In this document: positions 44,086-54,762 of the stretch, piece after piece | Position numbering within the stretch: position 1 is the stretch's first letter | Layout of the letters: each line of letters starts with the position of its first letter | Source of the DNA: Pedobacter changchengzhani | Lineage (GTDB): Bacteria; Bacteroidota; Bacteroidia; Sphingobacteriales; Sphingobacteriaceae | Assembly: GCF_004354365.1 (NCBI RefSeq) | Contig: NZ_SJCY01000005.1 | Span: forward strand, 62,001 to 126,000 | Direction of reading: 5' to 3' | Length of the DNA: 64,000 nucleotides | The notes under the pieces: model-generated | The model's input: only the letters and a program-made list of their open reading frames with translations | Told to the model about the DNA's origin: nothing | Database searches by the model: none | Program-made: the position numbers and the translations under genes

Positions 44086-45102
44086 ATTTTCTGAAGGTTT
44101 TTTTAAATTTATAGCAATGCTAAATACTCAATTTCATTACCAACATGGTGAGAAAAGTAGTTTCGATTAAATTCTTTCGTACGAAATGTAATTAGCCAAT
44201 TGTGTTAAAAAAAGTTAAAATTTTTGAGGTGAAAATTTGTTTTTATGGTCTAAAAAATTTAAATTTAAACCTCCAAATGACTAACATCTCTCAATTAAAG
44301 AAGCTAGTGGTGAATTCTGCTAGTTCAATTGTTAATTTTATTCAGTCCATATATTCATATAAATTATAATTATAGCAGCAAAATTTTAAAAATATAGGTC
44401 GCTTTAAATTAAATTGTGATAAGGGTGTTTGCGATAACGCATTTTTCTAATTTAGCTTATATGATTTAACTGCTATTTAGATTAACAAAAGCAAGTGTAA
44501 ATTAAATTGGCGCTTAACAGTGAAAGTCGTAACGTTAAATAGAATTAGTGAGGGATATTGCTCATTTCAAGGCATTTAAACCAAGCTAGTGTGCAGTTGT
44601 TAAATAGATTGTAATTTGGGTTTTACCGAGGTGAAAAACAATGAAATTAAACCAATTAATAAACGGAAACGGTAAACACAGTAGTGACAGTAAATGTTTG
44701 CGCTAATGCAAGATGGATTAATAATACTTACAAATAATTAACAAACAACCAGTAAAATCTCATTTTTGGGTAAAATTTGGTAAATTTTAGTTAAAATATG
44801 TTAAAAATGCACGATCCAAAAATCGCAATTTAGAGGTATTGAAATATGTGTTCGAAGACAGTTGACTAATCGTTGTGTTAGTTTAATAATTAGAATCCAT
44901 TTTAAATAAAAAAAAATCAAAAAGTGAGTGGGACTTACTAACTAAAACCCATAAAACACTTTAACTTTTTGAAAATTTGATGAAAAAAGTGCCAAATAGT
45001 TTTTCATCGATATAAACAACCAAACAACACGCTTGCAGTAAGTAGAAAGTTTTCTGCTTGCTTAAAGCATATAAATATTGATACACAATTAAAATTAAAA
45101 TA
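44086..45102 (+). other. 1-kb gene-free region before the SusCD locus
   Basis: Very AT-rich with no open frame of interest on either strand and no recognisable protein remnant. It must contain the promoter of the large downstream locus; TTTG and TAnn-type boxes occur too often to pick one. No ECF sigma/anti-sigma or hybrid two-component gene is present to regulate the locus. I see nothing else in it. Confidence 0.4.
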
Positions 45103-45201
45103 TTGAAAAGACTTTACAATCTACTATTCTCGGGATTTTTAACTTCTTTGTGTGTCATAATAGCCTCCTGTTCCTTTACAATAGGCGTTTCTGAAAATTA
45201 A
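45103..45201 (+). CDS. 32-residue small lipoprotein, leader gene of the SusCD locus
   Basis: A TTG start at 45103 opens a 33-codon frame ending TAA at 45199-45201. The peptide begins KRLYNLLFSGFLTSLCVIIA, then SCSFTIGV. It has a basic n-region, a hydrophobic core and a lipobox ending in Cys near residue 23, leaving only about 10 residues after lipidation. It stops 20 bp before the SusC-type start. Too short for default gene finders. It could be a true micro-lipoprotein or a leader peptide; the conserved-looking lipobox makes chance less likely. Confidence 0.5.
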   Translation: MKRLYNLLFSGFLTSLCVIIASCSFTIGVSEN

Positions 45202-45221
45202 ATATTTAACAAAGATTAAAA

Positions 45222-48200
45222 ATGGTTAAACTTTCTTCTACTGTTAGTATTGTATTTTTTTTATTGCTTTTTGGGCTTTCAAATGCTCAAGCCAATAACA
45301 ATTATACAAATACGTTAACTTTTAAGCATCTTGTTCTTCAGCAGGATACCAGCAAAAAGGATTCTACGAAAAAATCTGTAACAATAGATACTATTGGACA
45401 GATGGTACGTGCGTCTCAAAAATTCAAAACCGTTCGCGATACAATTAATGTAAGAACTTCCGCTCCGGTTCCAAATTTGTCTTTACAGCAAATTATCAAA
45501 GGCAACTTAGCTGGTGTGTACGTTCAAGAATCAAACGGAGAGCCGGGTACTGAGCAAAGTATCATTGTTCAGGGTGCTTCCAACATCATGTTCTCTAAAA
45601 AAGATAATTACGCATTGCAACCGGCTATTTATTTAAACGGTGTGCCTTTAGTTGCGGAGAATCCTTTCGCTTTTGATGTGCAACGATATGACTATAATAG
45701 AATTGGTCCAGCAACAAACCTACTTTCTCAAATCGATATTGATAATATACAGTCAATAGCAGTTGTTAAAGATCCGTTTGAACTAGCCAAACTTGGTCCA
45801 AACGCAGCAAACGGTGCAATTTACATCACCACCAAAAATGCTAGAGATGGTAAAAGAGACATTAGTTTAAATTCTTATTTTGGTTTTGTAACCGCACCAA
45901 GTACCAGTACTGTTAATGGTGTTTACGAAAATAATTTCAGAAAGCCTTTTTATCAAAAATATGCTACTGAAGAAAATTATGCAAATTCTGCCTCTTATTT
46001 AAAGGATTCTACCAATACAGCATATTTTGGTCCTTCTAATTGGAACAAACAATATTATAGTAGTTCACCAACCTTCTCGGCTGATTTGGGTATAACCGGT
46101 GGTAACGATAGGGCTAATTTCCGCTTCTATGGTGCAGGCACTAAAAATGCTGGAAATGCTGATAAAACGAGCATAGATCGCTACAATTTATTTTTCGGTA
46201 TTAACATGGCGCCATTCTCATGGCTTACCGTGTCTAGTTCCGTTAATGCTGTGCGTTTAGATAGAACAAGAAATAAAAGTTTAAGAGATCGGTTCGCAGA
46301 ATCAAGATATATTCCTGATTTAACTAGTCCGCTAGCTCCAAACGCAGATAATTATAGTGCATTCCTTAATGAAACGGATAAAGACGTAGATATTAATAAA
46401 ACTTCGATTGTTAATGGAAACATTTCATTGCGTGCAACGGTGGGTCCAGTTATTTTATCTTCAAGCTTAATGGTTGATTATAACGAAGGCATTAGAGATT
46501 ATTTTATTCCATCAACATTACAAGCAGGAGTAAGTTATATTTCAAACTATTTTGGTTTCAGTCAACGTGTTTTAGTAAACAATACGGCAGAATACACTTA
46601 CAAATTTAACGATAATAACAAAATAGATTTTGGCTTGGGTCAAAGTATTCAAGGAGATACCTATAAGTATAATTATACTAGAGCTTATAACGGTCCAAAT
46701 GATTTCGTTAAAATACTCAAAGTAGAAGGAGATCCCACAAAAGATAATTATTTAAATACCTATTCTAATTCTGAATTTTATATTTTTAGATATATTGACA
46801 AAGAACGTAACAATCTATTTTCTGTAAATGCATCGGCAAAATACAGTTATAAAGATGTACTTACGGTTAGTGCATTAGTAAGAAGAGATGGTTCATCAAA
46901 CGGTCAGCCAGATAGTAGATGGGTAACTACACCTGCTTTTAATGCAACTTATAATTTGAAGAGTCAATTTCTTAAAGATTCAAAAACTATAAACGAATTA
47001 AGCCTTAGCGCCGGATGGGGAAGAACTTTAAGACTTTTTCAAGATGATAAGTTTGCTGCTGGTCCACAGTATAAATCGGAAAGCGGATGGTTTGAAGAAC
47101 CAACAATACCAGGTTATGGTGGTATTCTTGGTATAAACAGACCATATAGCAGTGGTTTTATCGGCTATGGCATTTCACTTCCTTATGCAGATCGTACAAA
47201 TATTAGTTTATCAGGATCATTCTTAAATGGACGTATAACAGGTGGATTATCTGTTTACAATAGAAACGATAAAAATCAAGTAATTGGCATTCCTGTTCCT
47301 GTAGAAACGGGTTACAGTCAAAATTACCAATCTGGTTTAGATGTTAACAATAAAGGGATAGAATTAAGCGCAAATGCTTTGGTTATTAATAGACCAAAGG
47401 CTTTGAGTTGGAGCACCAGCATCAATGCCAGTTACAATAAAAATAAGGTTGTTGCGCTACCAGGCGGCTTACAAGAACTTACTGTTGGAACTGATAGAAT
47501 TACAGTTGGTCAATCATTAGGCAGTTACTGGTTATATACTAACCAAGGCATTTATAACAATCAAAGTGAAATACCAGCTGGACGAAATTTCAATGGCATT
47601 GCGATTAAAGTTGGCGATCCTAACTGGAAAGATTATAACGGCGACAATAGAATTGATGAGAAAGATAAAGTATCAACAGGTGATAGAGCACCAAAGGTAG
47701 TTGGCGGATGGGGTAACTCATTAACCTATAAAAACTTCGATCTAAATTTTAATTTAATTTTCGCATTAGGGCAGAAAGCAATTAATCAATACCAAGCTTC
47801 AAGATACGATTTCGTAAATAGCGAGGCTGGTAACGACATCAACTCAGTAAAGGAAATTCAATCATGGCAAATTTTTGATAATCAAAAAAACTATCCAATT
47901 TATAATCCTTGGAGTTCTGTTGATGCTTATAGAGCGGATCAAGATCTATTTTTGGAAGATGCATCTTATTTGAAGTTAAGATCTTTAACCTTAGGTTATG
48001 ATTTTGGAAAATCAAATATTTTCAAGAAAAGCGGAACACCATTTAGAAAGGCATTTTTATACGTAACCGCAATGAATGTATTTACGATAACTAAGTTTTC
48101 TGGGCAGGATCCGGAGTTGGTTAATTACAATGGTATATACGATGGTGCGAACCTGCCTATACCAAGAACTTTTGTTTTAGGATTTAAATTGGATTTGTAA
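45222..48200 (+). CDS. SusC/RagA-type TonB-linked outer-membrane transporter (first pair)
   Basis: A 992-residue outer-membrane protein with a signal peptide (STVSIVFFLLLFGLSNAQA). The usual N-terminal carboxypeptidase-regulatory-like domain is absent: a low-complexity DTSKKDSTKK stretch leads to the plug (LSLQQIIKGNLAGVYVQESN, AIYLNGVPLV, VVKDPFELAKLGPNAANGAI). The barrel contains SusC signatures such as ISLNSYFGFVTAPS and a VGDPNWKDYNGDNRIDEKDK calcium-like loop, ending RTFVLGFKLDL. It imports a ligand captured by the SusD protein encoded 20 bp downstream. The ligand is unknown. Confidence 0.9.
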   Translation: MVKLSSTVSIVFFLLLFGLSNAQANNNYTNTLTFKHLVLQQDTSKKDSTKKSVTIDTIGQMVRASQKFKTVRDTINVRTSAPVPNLSLQQIIKGNLAGVYVQESNGEPGTEQSIIVQGASNIMFSKKDNYALQPAIYLNGVPLVAENPFAFDVQRYDYNRIGPATNLLSQIDIDNIQSIAVVKDPFELAKLGPNAANGAIYITTKNARDGKRDISLNSYFGFVTAPSTSTVNGVYENNFRKPFYQKYATEENYANSASYLKDSTNTAYFGPSNWNKQYYSSSPTFSADLGITGGNDRANFRFYGAGTKNAGNADKTSIDRYNLFFGINMAPFSWLTVSSSVNAVRLDRTRNKSLRDRFAESRYIPDLTSPLAPNADNYSAFLNETDKDVDINKTSIVNGNISLRATVGPVILSSSLMVDYNEGIRDYFIPSTLQAGVSYISNYFGFSQRVLVNNTAEYTYKFNDNNKIDFGLGQSIQGDTYKYNYTRAYNGPNDFVKILKVEGDPTKDNYLNTYSNSEFYIFRYIDKERNNLFSVNASAKYSYKDVLTVSALVRRDGSSNGQPDSRWVTTPAFNATYNLKSQFLKDSKTINELSLSAGWGRTLRLFQDDKFAAGPQYKSESGWFEEPTIPGYGGILGINRPYSSGFIGYGISLPYADRTNISLSGSFLNGRITGGLSVYNRNDKNQVIGIPVPVETGYSQNYQSGLDVNNKGIELSANALVINRPKALSWSTSINASYNKNKVVALPGGLQELTVGTDRITVGQSLGSYWLYTNQGIYNNQSEIPAGRNFNGIAIKVGDPNWKDYNGDNRIDEKDKVSTGDRAPKVVGGWGNSLTYKNFDLNFNLIFALGQKAINQYQASRYDFVNSEAGNDINSVKEIQSWQIFDNQKNYPIYNPWSSVDAYRADQDLFLEDASYLKLRSLTLGYDFGKSNIFKKSGTPFRKAFLYVTAMNVFTITKFSGQDPELVNYNGIYDGANLPIPRTFVLGFKLDL

Positions 48201-48220
48201 AACAACACACAATTATTGAT

Positions 48221-49828
48221 ATGAAATACTCAAACGATATAAATAAAATCTCCAAAATAATCACATTAGTCCTTATTGTGGGTGTTATAACATTTGGTAA
48301 TCTTTCTTGTAAAAAAATAGATGATGAAAAATCAACTAGGTTAGCTACAGAAAGTACAAACTGGAAAACTTTTGAAGACTCACGAGCCAATTTGCTGTCA
48401 ATCTATGGCTTATTGCGTTCGGCAACCGTAGCAGATAATGCGCATTGGTTAATGGGAGATCTTCGCAAAGGAGATTTTACGGCAACCACTAGGTCGGATT
48501 TAAAGGCCATCATCAATGGTGATTTAAAAGCAGAATCGCCTGTTGTAAACAGAATAACAAATTGGCGTGCTTTCTATGCAGCCATTAATGCAGCAAGTTT
48601 ATTTATTGAGCGCTCAAGCGAGATTGTAAAATTAGACCCAAGATACACACCACTAAACAACAATGTAGATATTGCACAAGCAAGAATGTTACGCGCATTT
48701 GCTTATTTTTACATGGTTAGAATTTGGGGCGATGTGCCACTTGTAACTTCATCTCATGATGGGCAATTTATTACGCCACCTAGAACAAACCAAGCTACAG
48801 TATTATCTTATTGCACTAATGAGCTATTGGCAGCAGCTAAAGTTGTGCCGTTTAGATATGGCGGTACCGATCCAATTTTACCAGGATTGTACTATGGTGT
48901 GCCATGGAATGGTTGGAACGGTATTATATTTGGAAGGTTATCAGCCTACATATTATTGGCGCACGTAGCAGCATGGCAGGGTGATTATTTGAACGTAGAG
49001 AATTATGCTAAATTTGTTATGGACAATGTGCCAACGCAATCTGGTGTTGATGAGGCTTTCAATTTAGAGTACATTGATATGGGTAACTTAACAGAAAATG
49101 TTCCTAATAGCCCTTTTGCTTTCAAACGCGCTACATTAATGGTAGGCTTTCCTTTCGAACAAACAACAGGATTGTCAACCGCAAATGGGCATATAGAACA
49201 ACTAACCTTAGCTAAACCCTATGTGCCTAAAGAGATACCGGAAATGTTTGTAACTAAAGACAGCATATTAAAGATTTTTACCTCGCCTTTAGATTTACGT
49301 TTTAGTATAGACCCATCAACGGGAAATTACAGAACAAACTACTTTTATAACTTCCAATCACAACGCCCAATTTTTAATAAAATTAAATGTTTTGGATCGA
49401 GTATCACCCGCAGTGATTACATGCTTTTTAGTTCTTCGCTGGTTTTTTCTCGCTTAGAAGAAATCACATTGTTAAGGGCTGAAGCATTAGCCGTATTGAA
49501 TAAGACAAGTGATGCCATTGCGTACCTTAATCAAGCTTCAGCGCTAAGAGGGATTTCTTACGCACCAGCTCCAGGTCAAAATACGCCAGAAAATGCAATT
49601 GATGCAATTTTCGCTGAAAGAAGAAGAGAACTTATGGGCGAAGGTTGGAGATGGTACGATATTGTTAGATACAACAGGATCAAAAAATCAAACGGCATAT
49701 TTATAACAAAAGGAAATACACCGCTAACGTTCGCACAGTTTGAAGCGCAAGGTGGTATTTACTGGCCTGTTTCTAGAGATGTAATCAGTGCTAATCCTTC
49801 AATAACACAATATCCATACTGGCAGTAG
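48221..49828 (+). CDS. SusD/RagB-type lipoprotein (first pair)
   Basis: A 535-residue surface lipoprotein; the lipobox ends FGNLSCKK near residue 30. TPR-like helices follow: NWRAFYAAINAASLFIERSS, AQARMLRAFAYFYMVRIWGD (a core SusD motif), and the C-terminal ERRRELMGEGWRWYDIVRYN. It acts as the lid of its SusC partner and binds the glycan or peptide. The order SusC-SusD with a 20-bp gap is canonical. Confidence 0.93.
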   Translation: MKYSNDINKISKIITLVLIVGVITFGNLSCKKIDDEKSTRLATESTNWKTFEDSRANLLSIYGLLRSATVADNAHWLMGDLRKGDFTATTRSDLKAIINGDLKAESPVVNRITNWRAFYAAINAASLFIERSSEIVKLDPRYTPLNNNVDIAQARMLRAFAYFYMVRIWGDVPLVTSSHDGQFITPPRTNQATVLSYCTNELLAAAKVVPFRYGGTDPILPGLYYGVPWNGWNGIIFGRLSAYILLAHVAAWQGDYLNVENYAKFVMDNVPTQSGVDEAFNLEYIDMGNLTENVPNSPFAFKRATLMVGFPFEQTTGLSTANGHIEQLTLAKPYVPKEIPEMFVTKDSILKIFTSPLDLRFSIDPSTGNYRTNYFYNFQSQRPIFNKIKCFGSSITRSDYMLFSSSLVFSRLEEITLLRAEALAVLNKTSDAIAYLNQASALRGISYAPAPGQNTPENAIDAIFAERRRELMGEGWRWYDIVRYNRIKKSNGIFITKGNTPLTFAQFEAQGGIYWPVSRDVISANPSITQYPYWQ

Positions 49829-49848
49829 TTAATTAATCAGAAGATACA

Positions 49849-50520
49849 ATGAAAAAAAATCAATATTTTATAAAAACATTTACACTCTGTGCAATGATAC
49901 TGTTTTTTGCAGGGTGTAAAAAGAAATCTATTTACGAAGATTACGTGAATACAACGCAGAGTTTTAACGGTTCAGCTATGGCCTACTTACAGGCGCAGCC
50001 TAAAGGCACTTTCGATTCACTTTTGTTGGTCATTAATCGATTTCCAAACTTGAAAGATTCGTTAACGAACCAAAAAGTAACCTTGTTTGCACCGGTGGAT
50101 AAAAGTTTTCAAGCATCCATTAAATACCTGAATATACAAAGAAAATCAGAAGGTAAAACGCCAATTTATTTGTCATCTGCTAGCGACGTTGATCTTTATT
50201 TTATGGTTAGCCAGTACATCATCAGGGGCGTTAAAACAGCCGATGATTTTTCATCTAAGCCAGATGGTGCTGATGTAGTTTCTATATCGAGTAATTATAC
50301 AATGCATGTAGATTATAGAAAACTGAGTGCATCGGGTTTTGTTGGCGGTGGCGCGGCTTCGCTTGATTTTAGCGATAGCTACGGCTCTTTACTTAGGGCC
50401 GATTGGACAACAGCAACTACAGATGCAATTAATATAAAAACAACGAATGCAACTATCAATATTTTAAGTCCGTTGCACAATTTTGGGTTTGATAGGTTTA
50501 TATACTTATTAGATAAATAG
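49849..50520 (+). CDS. Fasciclin-domain lipoprotein (first)
   Basis: A 223-residue lipoprotein (lipobox FFAGCKKK). A single fasciclin-like domain spans about residues 40-220: FNGSAMAYLQAQ, LVINRFPNLKDSLTNQKVTL, then the FAS1 box FAPVDKSFQASIKYLNIQ and a C-terminal ILSPLHNFGFDRF. FAS1 domains mediate adhesion or ligand binding. It pairs with a second fasciclin protein after the second SusCD. Probably a surface-exposed accessory of the complex. Confidence 0.85.
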   Translation: MKKNQYFIKTFTLCAMILFFAGCKKKSIYEDYVNTTQSFNGSAMAYLQAQPKGTFDSLLLVINRFPNLKDSLTNQKVTLFAPVDKSFQASIKYLNIQRKSEGKTPIYLSSASDVDLYFMVSQYIIRGVKTADDFSSKPDGADVVSISSNYTMHVDYRKLSASGFVGGGAASLDFSDSYGSLLRADWTTATTDAINIKTTNATINILSPLHNFGFDRFIYLLDK

Positions 50521-50523
50521 AAT

Positions 50524-51543
50524 ATGAAAAATATGAAAAATAAACAAATACTCTTTTTTTCATTGTTGGGTGCAACGTTAAGTTTTGCATCATGTAAAAA
50601 GAATTTGCCCGACAATAGGCTGTCCTTAGCGGACAATACGTTATATGTGCAACAAAATTTTCAGCCGGTATTGGGTAGGAATACATTGTTTGCCAATATT
50701 GTTCAATACGGAAGCTCTAGTAGGCCTTTAGATTTTAAGATTATTAATTTTAGAACTTTTGCTGGCGATCCTGCGGATGAATTGAATAAAATTTATCCAG
50801 TTTCAGTTTGGAAAAAGGCTTATGATGGTACAGAAAAATCTCTTGCAGAAATCGACGAAAAGAGAGCGATAGAAAATCATCCATTATTCGAAATTCGTCC
50901 TCATTCTGGAGAACTTTTAATGTGGGCGGCTGCAAACTCTAACACCTTAAAAACACAGCCAGATTCTGGTTATGTGTTCGATATAGAGATGTCAAACAGT
51001 GGCGGGAGGAAATACTTCCAAAATTTTAGATTGATGCCATTAAAAGAAAGAGATTTCGAACCTTCATATCTAGATCCTGTTTTAGGTCAGGGTACTTCTA
51101 CTTCTGTTTTCCCGTCCGCAGTTAATATTGTTGGCGAAAGAACCGGTCAAAATCTAGGTGGCTCAGTTCGGGTACTTTTTAACAAAGTAGGCAATGGTAG
51201 AAGTATTACTTTCAAATTTATAGATACGTTATCACAGGTGATTGATCCAAATAAGTTTGCAACTACAGATTGGAAAAACCTAGTTCATGGTTTCAATATG
51301 GTTAAAACAAACACATCGGTAAAGTTCGATGTAGCATATCCAATTCCACTTACCGATTATCCAACTAGATACACAACAGTTTTTGGTGGTCAAGCCACTT
51401 CTGTTTTCAAGTTCGAGCGAAAAGGTTTTGGCGACGTATTGGAAAAGAATTTCGTAGCACTTAATTATAATATTTATAAACAAGGCGACTGGGAAGTTAC
51501 AATTTGGTTTACAGGGGAAAAACCAAAATTTGACAACGACTAA
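50524..51543 (+). CDS. DUF5007-type lipoprotein
   Basis: A 339-residue lipoprotein; the start used is 50524 (an ATG at 50533 also fits). The lipobox ends SFASCKKN. The body is beta-rich with no catalytic motif: LYVQQNFQPVLGRNTLFANI, RPLDFKIINFRTFAGD, SVRVLFNKVGNGRSITFKF. It matches my memory of the DUF5007 family that sits in such loci. Probably a surface glycan- or protein-binding component. It lies 3 bp after the fasciclin gene. Confidence 0.65.
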   Translation: MKNMKNKQILFFSLLGATLSFASCKKNLPDNRLSLADNTLYVQQNFQPVLGRNTLFANIVQYGSSSRPLDFKIINFRTFAGDPADELNKIYPVSVWKKAYDGTEKSLAEIDEKRAIENHPLFEIRPHSGELLMWAAANSNTLKTQPDSGYVFDIEMSNSGGRKYFQNFRLMPLKERDFEPSYLDPVLGQGTSTSVFPSAVNIVGERTGQNLGGSVRVLFNKVGNGRSITFKFIDTLSQVIDPNKFATTDWKNLVHGFNMVKTNTSVKFDVAYPIPLTDYPTRYTTVFGGQATSVFKFERKGFGDVLEKNFVALNYNIYKQGDWEVTIWFTGEKPKFDND

Positions 51544-51578
51544 TAAAGATAAAGGAATCTAAACCAAAATTATTTCCA

Positions 51579-54500
51579 ATGAAGCATTTTTACATAGCTG
51601 TTTTACTAGTTTTCGGAATACAAAGCTTAGCATTCGCACAGCAACAAATTATTGTTACTGGTACTGTTATAGACAAATCCGACAGACTAAAATCAACACT
51701 TCCAGACGTAAGTATTCTGGAAGGAACCAAGGTATTAGGTCAGACTGACCGCTTTGGTAAATTTAGAGTAACAGCCTCATCAACAGGCAAATTAACCTTC
51801 AAATATGTGGGTTACAAATCAGTTACCATTCCAATTAATAATAGAACACAAATAACTGTGTCTATTGAAGCTGATAACACCACTTTAAAACAAGTTGAAG
51901 TGAGTTCTGCTGGGTATCGCGCAACATCAAAAACGTTATCAACTGGTTCAAGTGTGGTAATCTCTGGTAAAGAACTCCAGGGACAGCCGGCTGGCGATGT
52001 AATGTCGCTTTTGCAAGGTAAAGTTCCAGGTTTAAATATTCAAAATAACACAGGTGCACCAGGCTTTAGAGGATCGGTTACCATACGTGGTATTTCTAAT
52101 ATTGGTATTTCTGGCTCAGGTAACTCCACTTATTTGTCACCAACTTCACCGTTATATGTAATTGATGGTGTACCGGTTGATGATAATACAAACTATTCTT
52201 ACGGTTTTCAACAAGCTGGCCCAGGTACGTCTCCAGCCTCTCAAATACCACCAGAAGATATTGAGAATGTAGAGGTACTAAAAGACGCAGCAGCGACTGC
52301 ACTTTACGGCTCTAGAGGTGCTTACGGTGTAATTTTAATTACCACCAAAAGGGGTAATTCTAAAGTGCCAGTTGTAAGGTATAATGGTGCGGCATTTGTG
52401 TCAACTGTGCCTCAATTAAGATCTGTTATTGGTGGTAGAGCTGAGTCTCTTTTTAAAATCAATACCATCCTACAGAACGATTCAACGCAGATTCATGCCC
52501 TTGGTTTAATTAATGATACTCCATTTTTAGCGGATAGTTTGAACGCCTACTGGAATAATTCAACAAATTGGCAATCATATTTTTACCGCACTACGTACAA
52601 TCAAAACCATAATTTGAATGTATCTGGGGGTGATGTGGCTTTTAATTACAAAGTTTTACTCGGTGCATTCGATCAAAAAGGTATTCAAACCAATACAGGT
52701 TATTCTCGTTACAACTTGAATATGAATATGATTTTCAATCCATCTAGAAAATTTAGGTTAACTGCGCAACTGAACAATTCCATTCAGAAACAGCAAACGG
52801 GAAGTGGTAATGGTTTAATTAATGGAAACGTTGGCGGCACAGGTGCTCAATCTTCACTTCTACCTCCGCCATCTTTATTTTCAGCAGCAAATGGATTTTT
52901 GGCGCAACAAGTTACAGAAAATGATGGCAAAGTATTAAATACGTTTGCAACCGTTGTTGCCGATTACGAAGTTTTAAATAATCTTAAACTTAGTAGTACA
53001 TTAAACTACACTTCAATTACAAGTACCAAAGATAATTTTTCGCCAGCTGTACTTAACGGCGATCAATCTCAATTTTATACTTATAATGATAAAAGTACTA
53101 AGCTTTATAACAGAACGCAGTTGCTTTACACGTATTCAATTAAAGAAGATGGTGAAGATGCACACAACTTTACAGCATTTGCTTTTACAGAAGTTAACGC
53201 TAACTTGTTTAAAGCTGATGCAATTTTAAATCAACGTGGTGTAAACGATCAATTACGTGGCCCAATCGTTAATATTAACAACTACTATACCTCGTTAGGC
53301 GGAACAATAGATTATAATGATTTTAGGTCCGTTGCTTTTGCGAGTCAGTTATCATATAACTACAAACAAAAATATATAATCGATTTGAATTACCGTGTAG
53401 ATGGAACATCATCGAATGGGCCAAATGCAGGTTATAAGAAAAACCCAGCGATTGCTTTAAAATGGAACTTTGATAAAGAAAACTTTATGCAAGGATTTAG
53501 TAAATGGTTAGATTATGGCGATTTTAGATTAAGTTACGGATCTAATATTCAGCCAAATGGAACTATTTATGATGCTTATGGCCGTTATGCCGGTGGTCCG
53601 AAGTACAACGGTCAAACTACTGTATTGCAAGATTTAGGAATATTGCCGAATTTAGATTTGCAACCAACTAAGGCAACAACTTTAAATGCAGGTTTTGATA
53701 TTTCGGTATTGAAGAATAAATTTACCATTGCATTTGATACGTACTACAAACAGAATGATAATATTTTTCAACCTAAACCGCTGTCAGAAACTACATCATT
53801 TGCTAGTATCGCATCAAACGAAATTAGTAATGTAAATTACGGTTACGAGTTCCTTTTAACTACCCGTCCATTAAACACTACAAGTCCGTTTAAATGGTCG
53901 TTAAGTGCAAATTTTGCAATTAATAGAGAGGTATTAGCAGCCTTGCCAGATGGATTGCGTGAGAAAATTTACGAAGACACGTCAAACCCGAATCTAGATC
54001 AGGACACTTATTTTAGATTAGGTACAAACTCACTTTCAAATTATCTATTTAATACAAAAGGGGTTTACAGTACAAATGGCCAAGTAGCAGTAGATCCAAT
54101 TACGGGTTTGCCGCTTAGAGTTGGGGGTAAAGGCCTTGCTAACTATTTTAGAGCGGGTGACCCAATTTATGCGGATATTGATGGTAACTACGTTATCGAT
54201 GATTTTGATAAAGTAATTGCGGGTAATTCCCAGCCCCAAATTACAGGTGGTATCAATTCGTTGGTAACTTGGAAAAACTGGAGTTTAGAAGTTAATGCTT
54301 CTTTCACTTTACAAAGAGATATTTTGAATAATGCTTTGGCACAACAGTTTTTAAATTTCAACAACCCTACTAGTTTAGGTGGTCTTTCACCTCTTTCAGG
54401 CTATAATGTATATTCATCTCCTGGTCAAGTTGCTACCTATGGTACTCCTTACGATTTTTTAAGAGCAAGGTTGATTAATCCCTTTAGATACTCGCAAACG

Positions 54501-54746
54501 CTTTTCCAAGAAGATGGATCTTATTTTAAGCTTAACTCCATCAAGGTTTACTATAACTTCAATCAAAAATTTACACAAAAGTTTGGTATGAATCGCGTTA
54601 GTATAAATTTAACAGCTTCAAATTTAGGTTTTATTACAAATTATTCTGGGCCTAACCCCGAGAATGTAACAGCGCTAGGTAGAGATAGTTCAGGTGGTTA
54701 TCCTTTATCTAAAGAGTTTGCTCTTGGTTTAAACGTAGAATTTTAA
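51579..54746 (+). CDS. SusC/RagA-type TonB-linked outer-membrane transporter (second pair)
   Basis: A 1055-residue outer-membrane transporter with a signal peptide (LLVFGIQSLAFAQQ). Residues about 25-105 are a CarboxypepD_reg-like domain (IVTGTVIDKSDRLKSTLPDV). The plug has DVMSLLQGKVPGLNIQNNTG, SVTIRGISNIG, PLYVIDGVPV and VLKDAAATALYGSRGAYGVI. The barrel ends PLSKEFALGLNVEF. Unlike the first SusC it keeps the whole N-terminal domain, so the two pairs are not recent duplicates. SusD follows after 16 bp. Confidence 0.93.
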   Translation: MKHFYIAVLLVFGIQSLAFAQQQIIVTGTVIDKSDRLKSTLPDVSILEGTKVLGQTDRFGKFRVTASSTGKLTFKYVGYKSVTIPINNRTQITVSIEADNTTLKQVEVSSAGYRATSKTLSTGSSVVISGKELQGQPAGDVMSLLQGKVPGLNIQNNTGAPGFRGSVTIRGISNIGISGSGNSTYLSPTSPLYVIDGVPVDDNTNYSYGFQQAGPGTSPASQIPPEDIENVEVLKDAAATALYGSRGAYGVILITTKRGNSKVPVVRYNGAAFVSTVPQLRSVIGGRAESLFKINTILQNDSTQIHALGLINDTPFLADSLNAYWNNSTNWQSYFYRTTYNQNHNLNVSGGDVAFNYKVLLGAFDQKGIQTNTGYSRYNLNMNMIFNPSRKFRLTAQLNNSIQKQQTGSGNGLINGNVGGTGAQSSLLPPPSLFSAANGFLAQQVTENDGKVLNTFATVVADYEVLNNLKLSSTLNYTSITSTKDNFSPAVLNGDQSQFYTYNDKSTKLYNRTQLLYTYSIKEDGEDAHNFTAFAFTEVNANLFKADAILNQRGVNDQLRGPIVNINNYYTSLGGTIDYNDFRSVAFASQLSYNYKQKYIIDLNYRVDGTSSNGPNAGYKKNPAIALKWNFDKENFMQGFSKWLDYGDFRLSYGSNIQPNGTIYDAYGRYAGGPKYNGQTTVLQDLGILPNLDLQPTKATTLNAGFDISVLKNKFTIAFDTYYKQNDNIFQPKPLSETTSFASIASNEISNVNYGYEFLLTTRPLNTTSPFKWSLSANFAINREVLAALPDGLREKIYEDTSNPNLDQDTYFRLGTNSLSNYLFNTKGVYSTNGQVAVDPITGLPLRVGGKGLANYFRAGDPIYADIDGNYVIDDFDKVIAGNSQPQITGGINSLVTWKNWSLEVNASFTLQRDILNNALAQQFLNFNNPTSLGGLSPLSGYNVYSSPGQVATYGTPYDFLRARLINPFRYSQTLFQEDGSYFKLNSIKVYYNFNQKFTQKFGMNRVSINLTASNLGFITNYSGPNPENVTALGRDSSGGYPLSKEFALGLNVEF

Positions 54747-54762
54747 TAACAATACAATAAAC

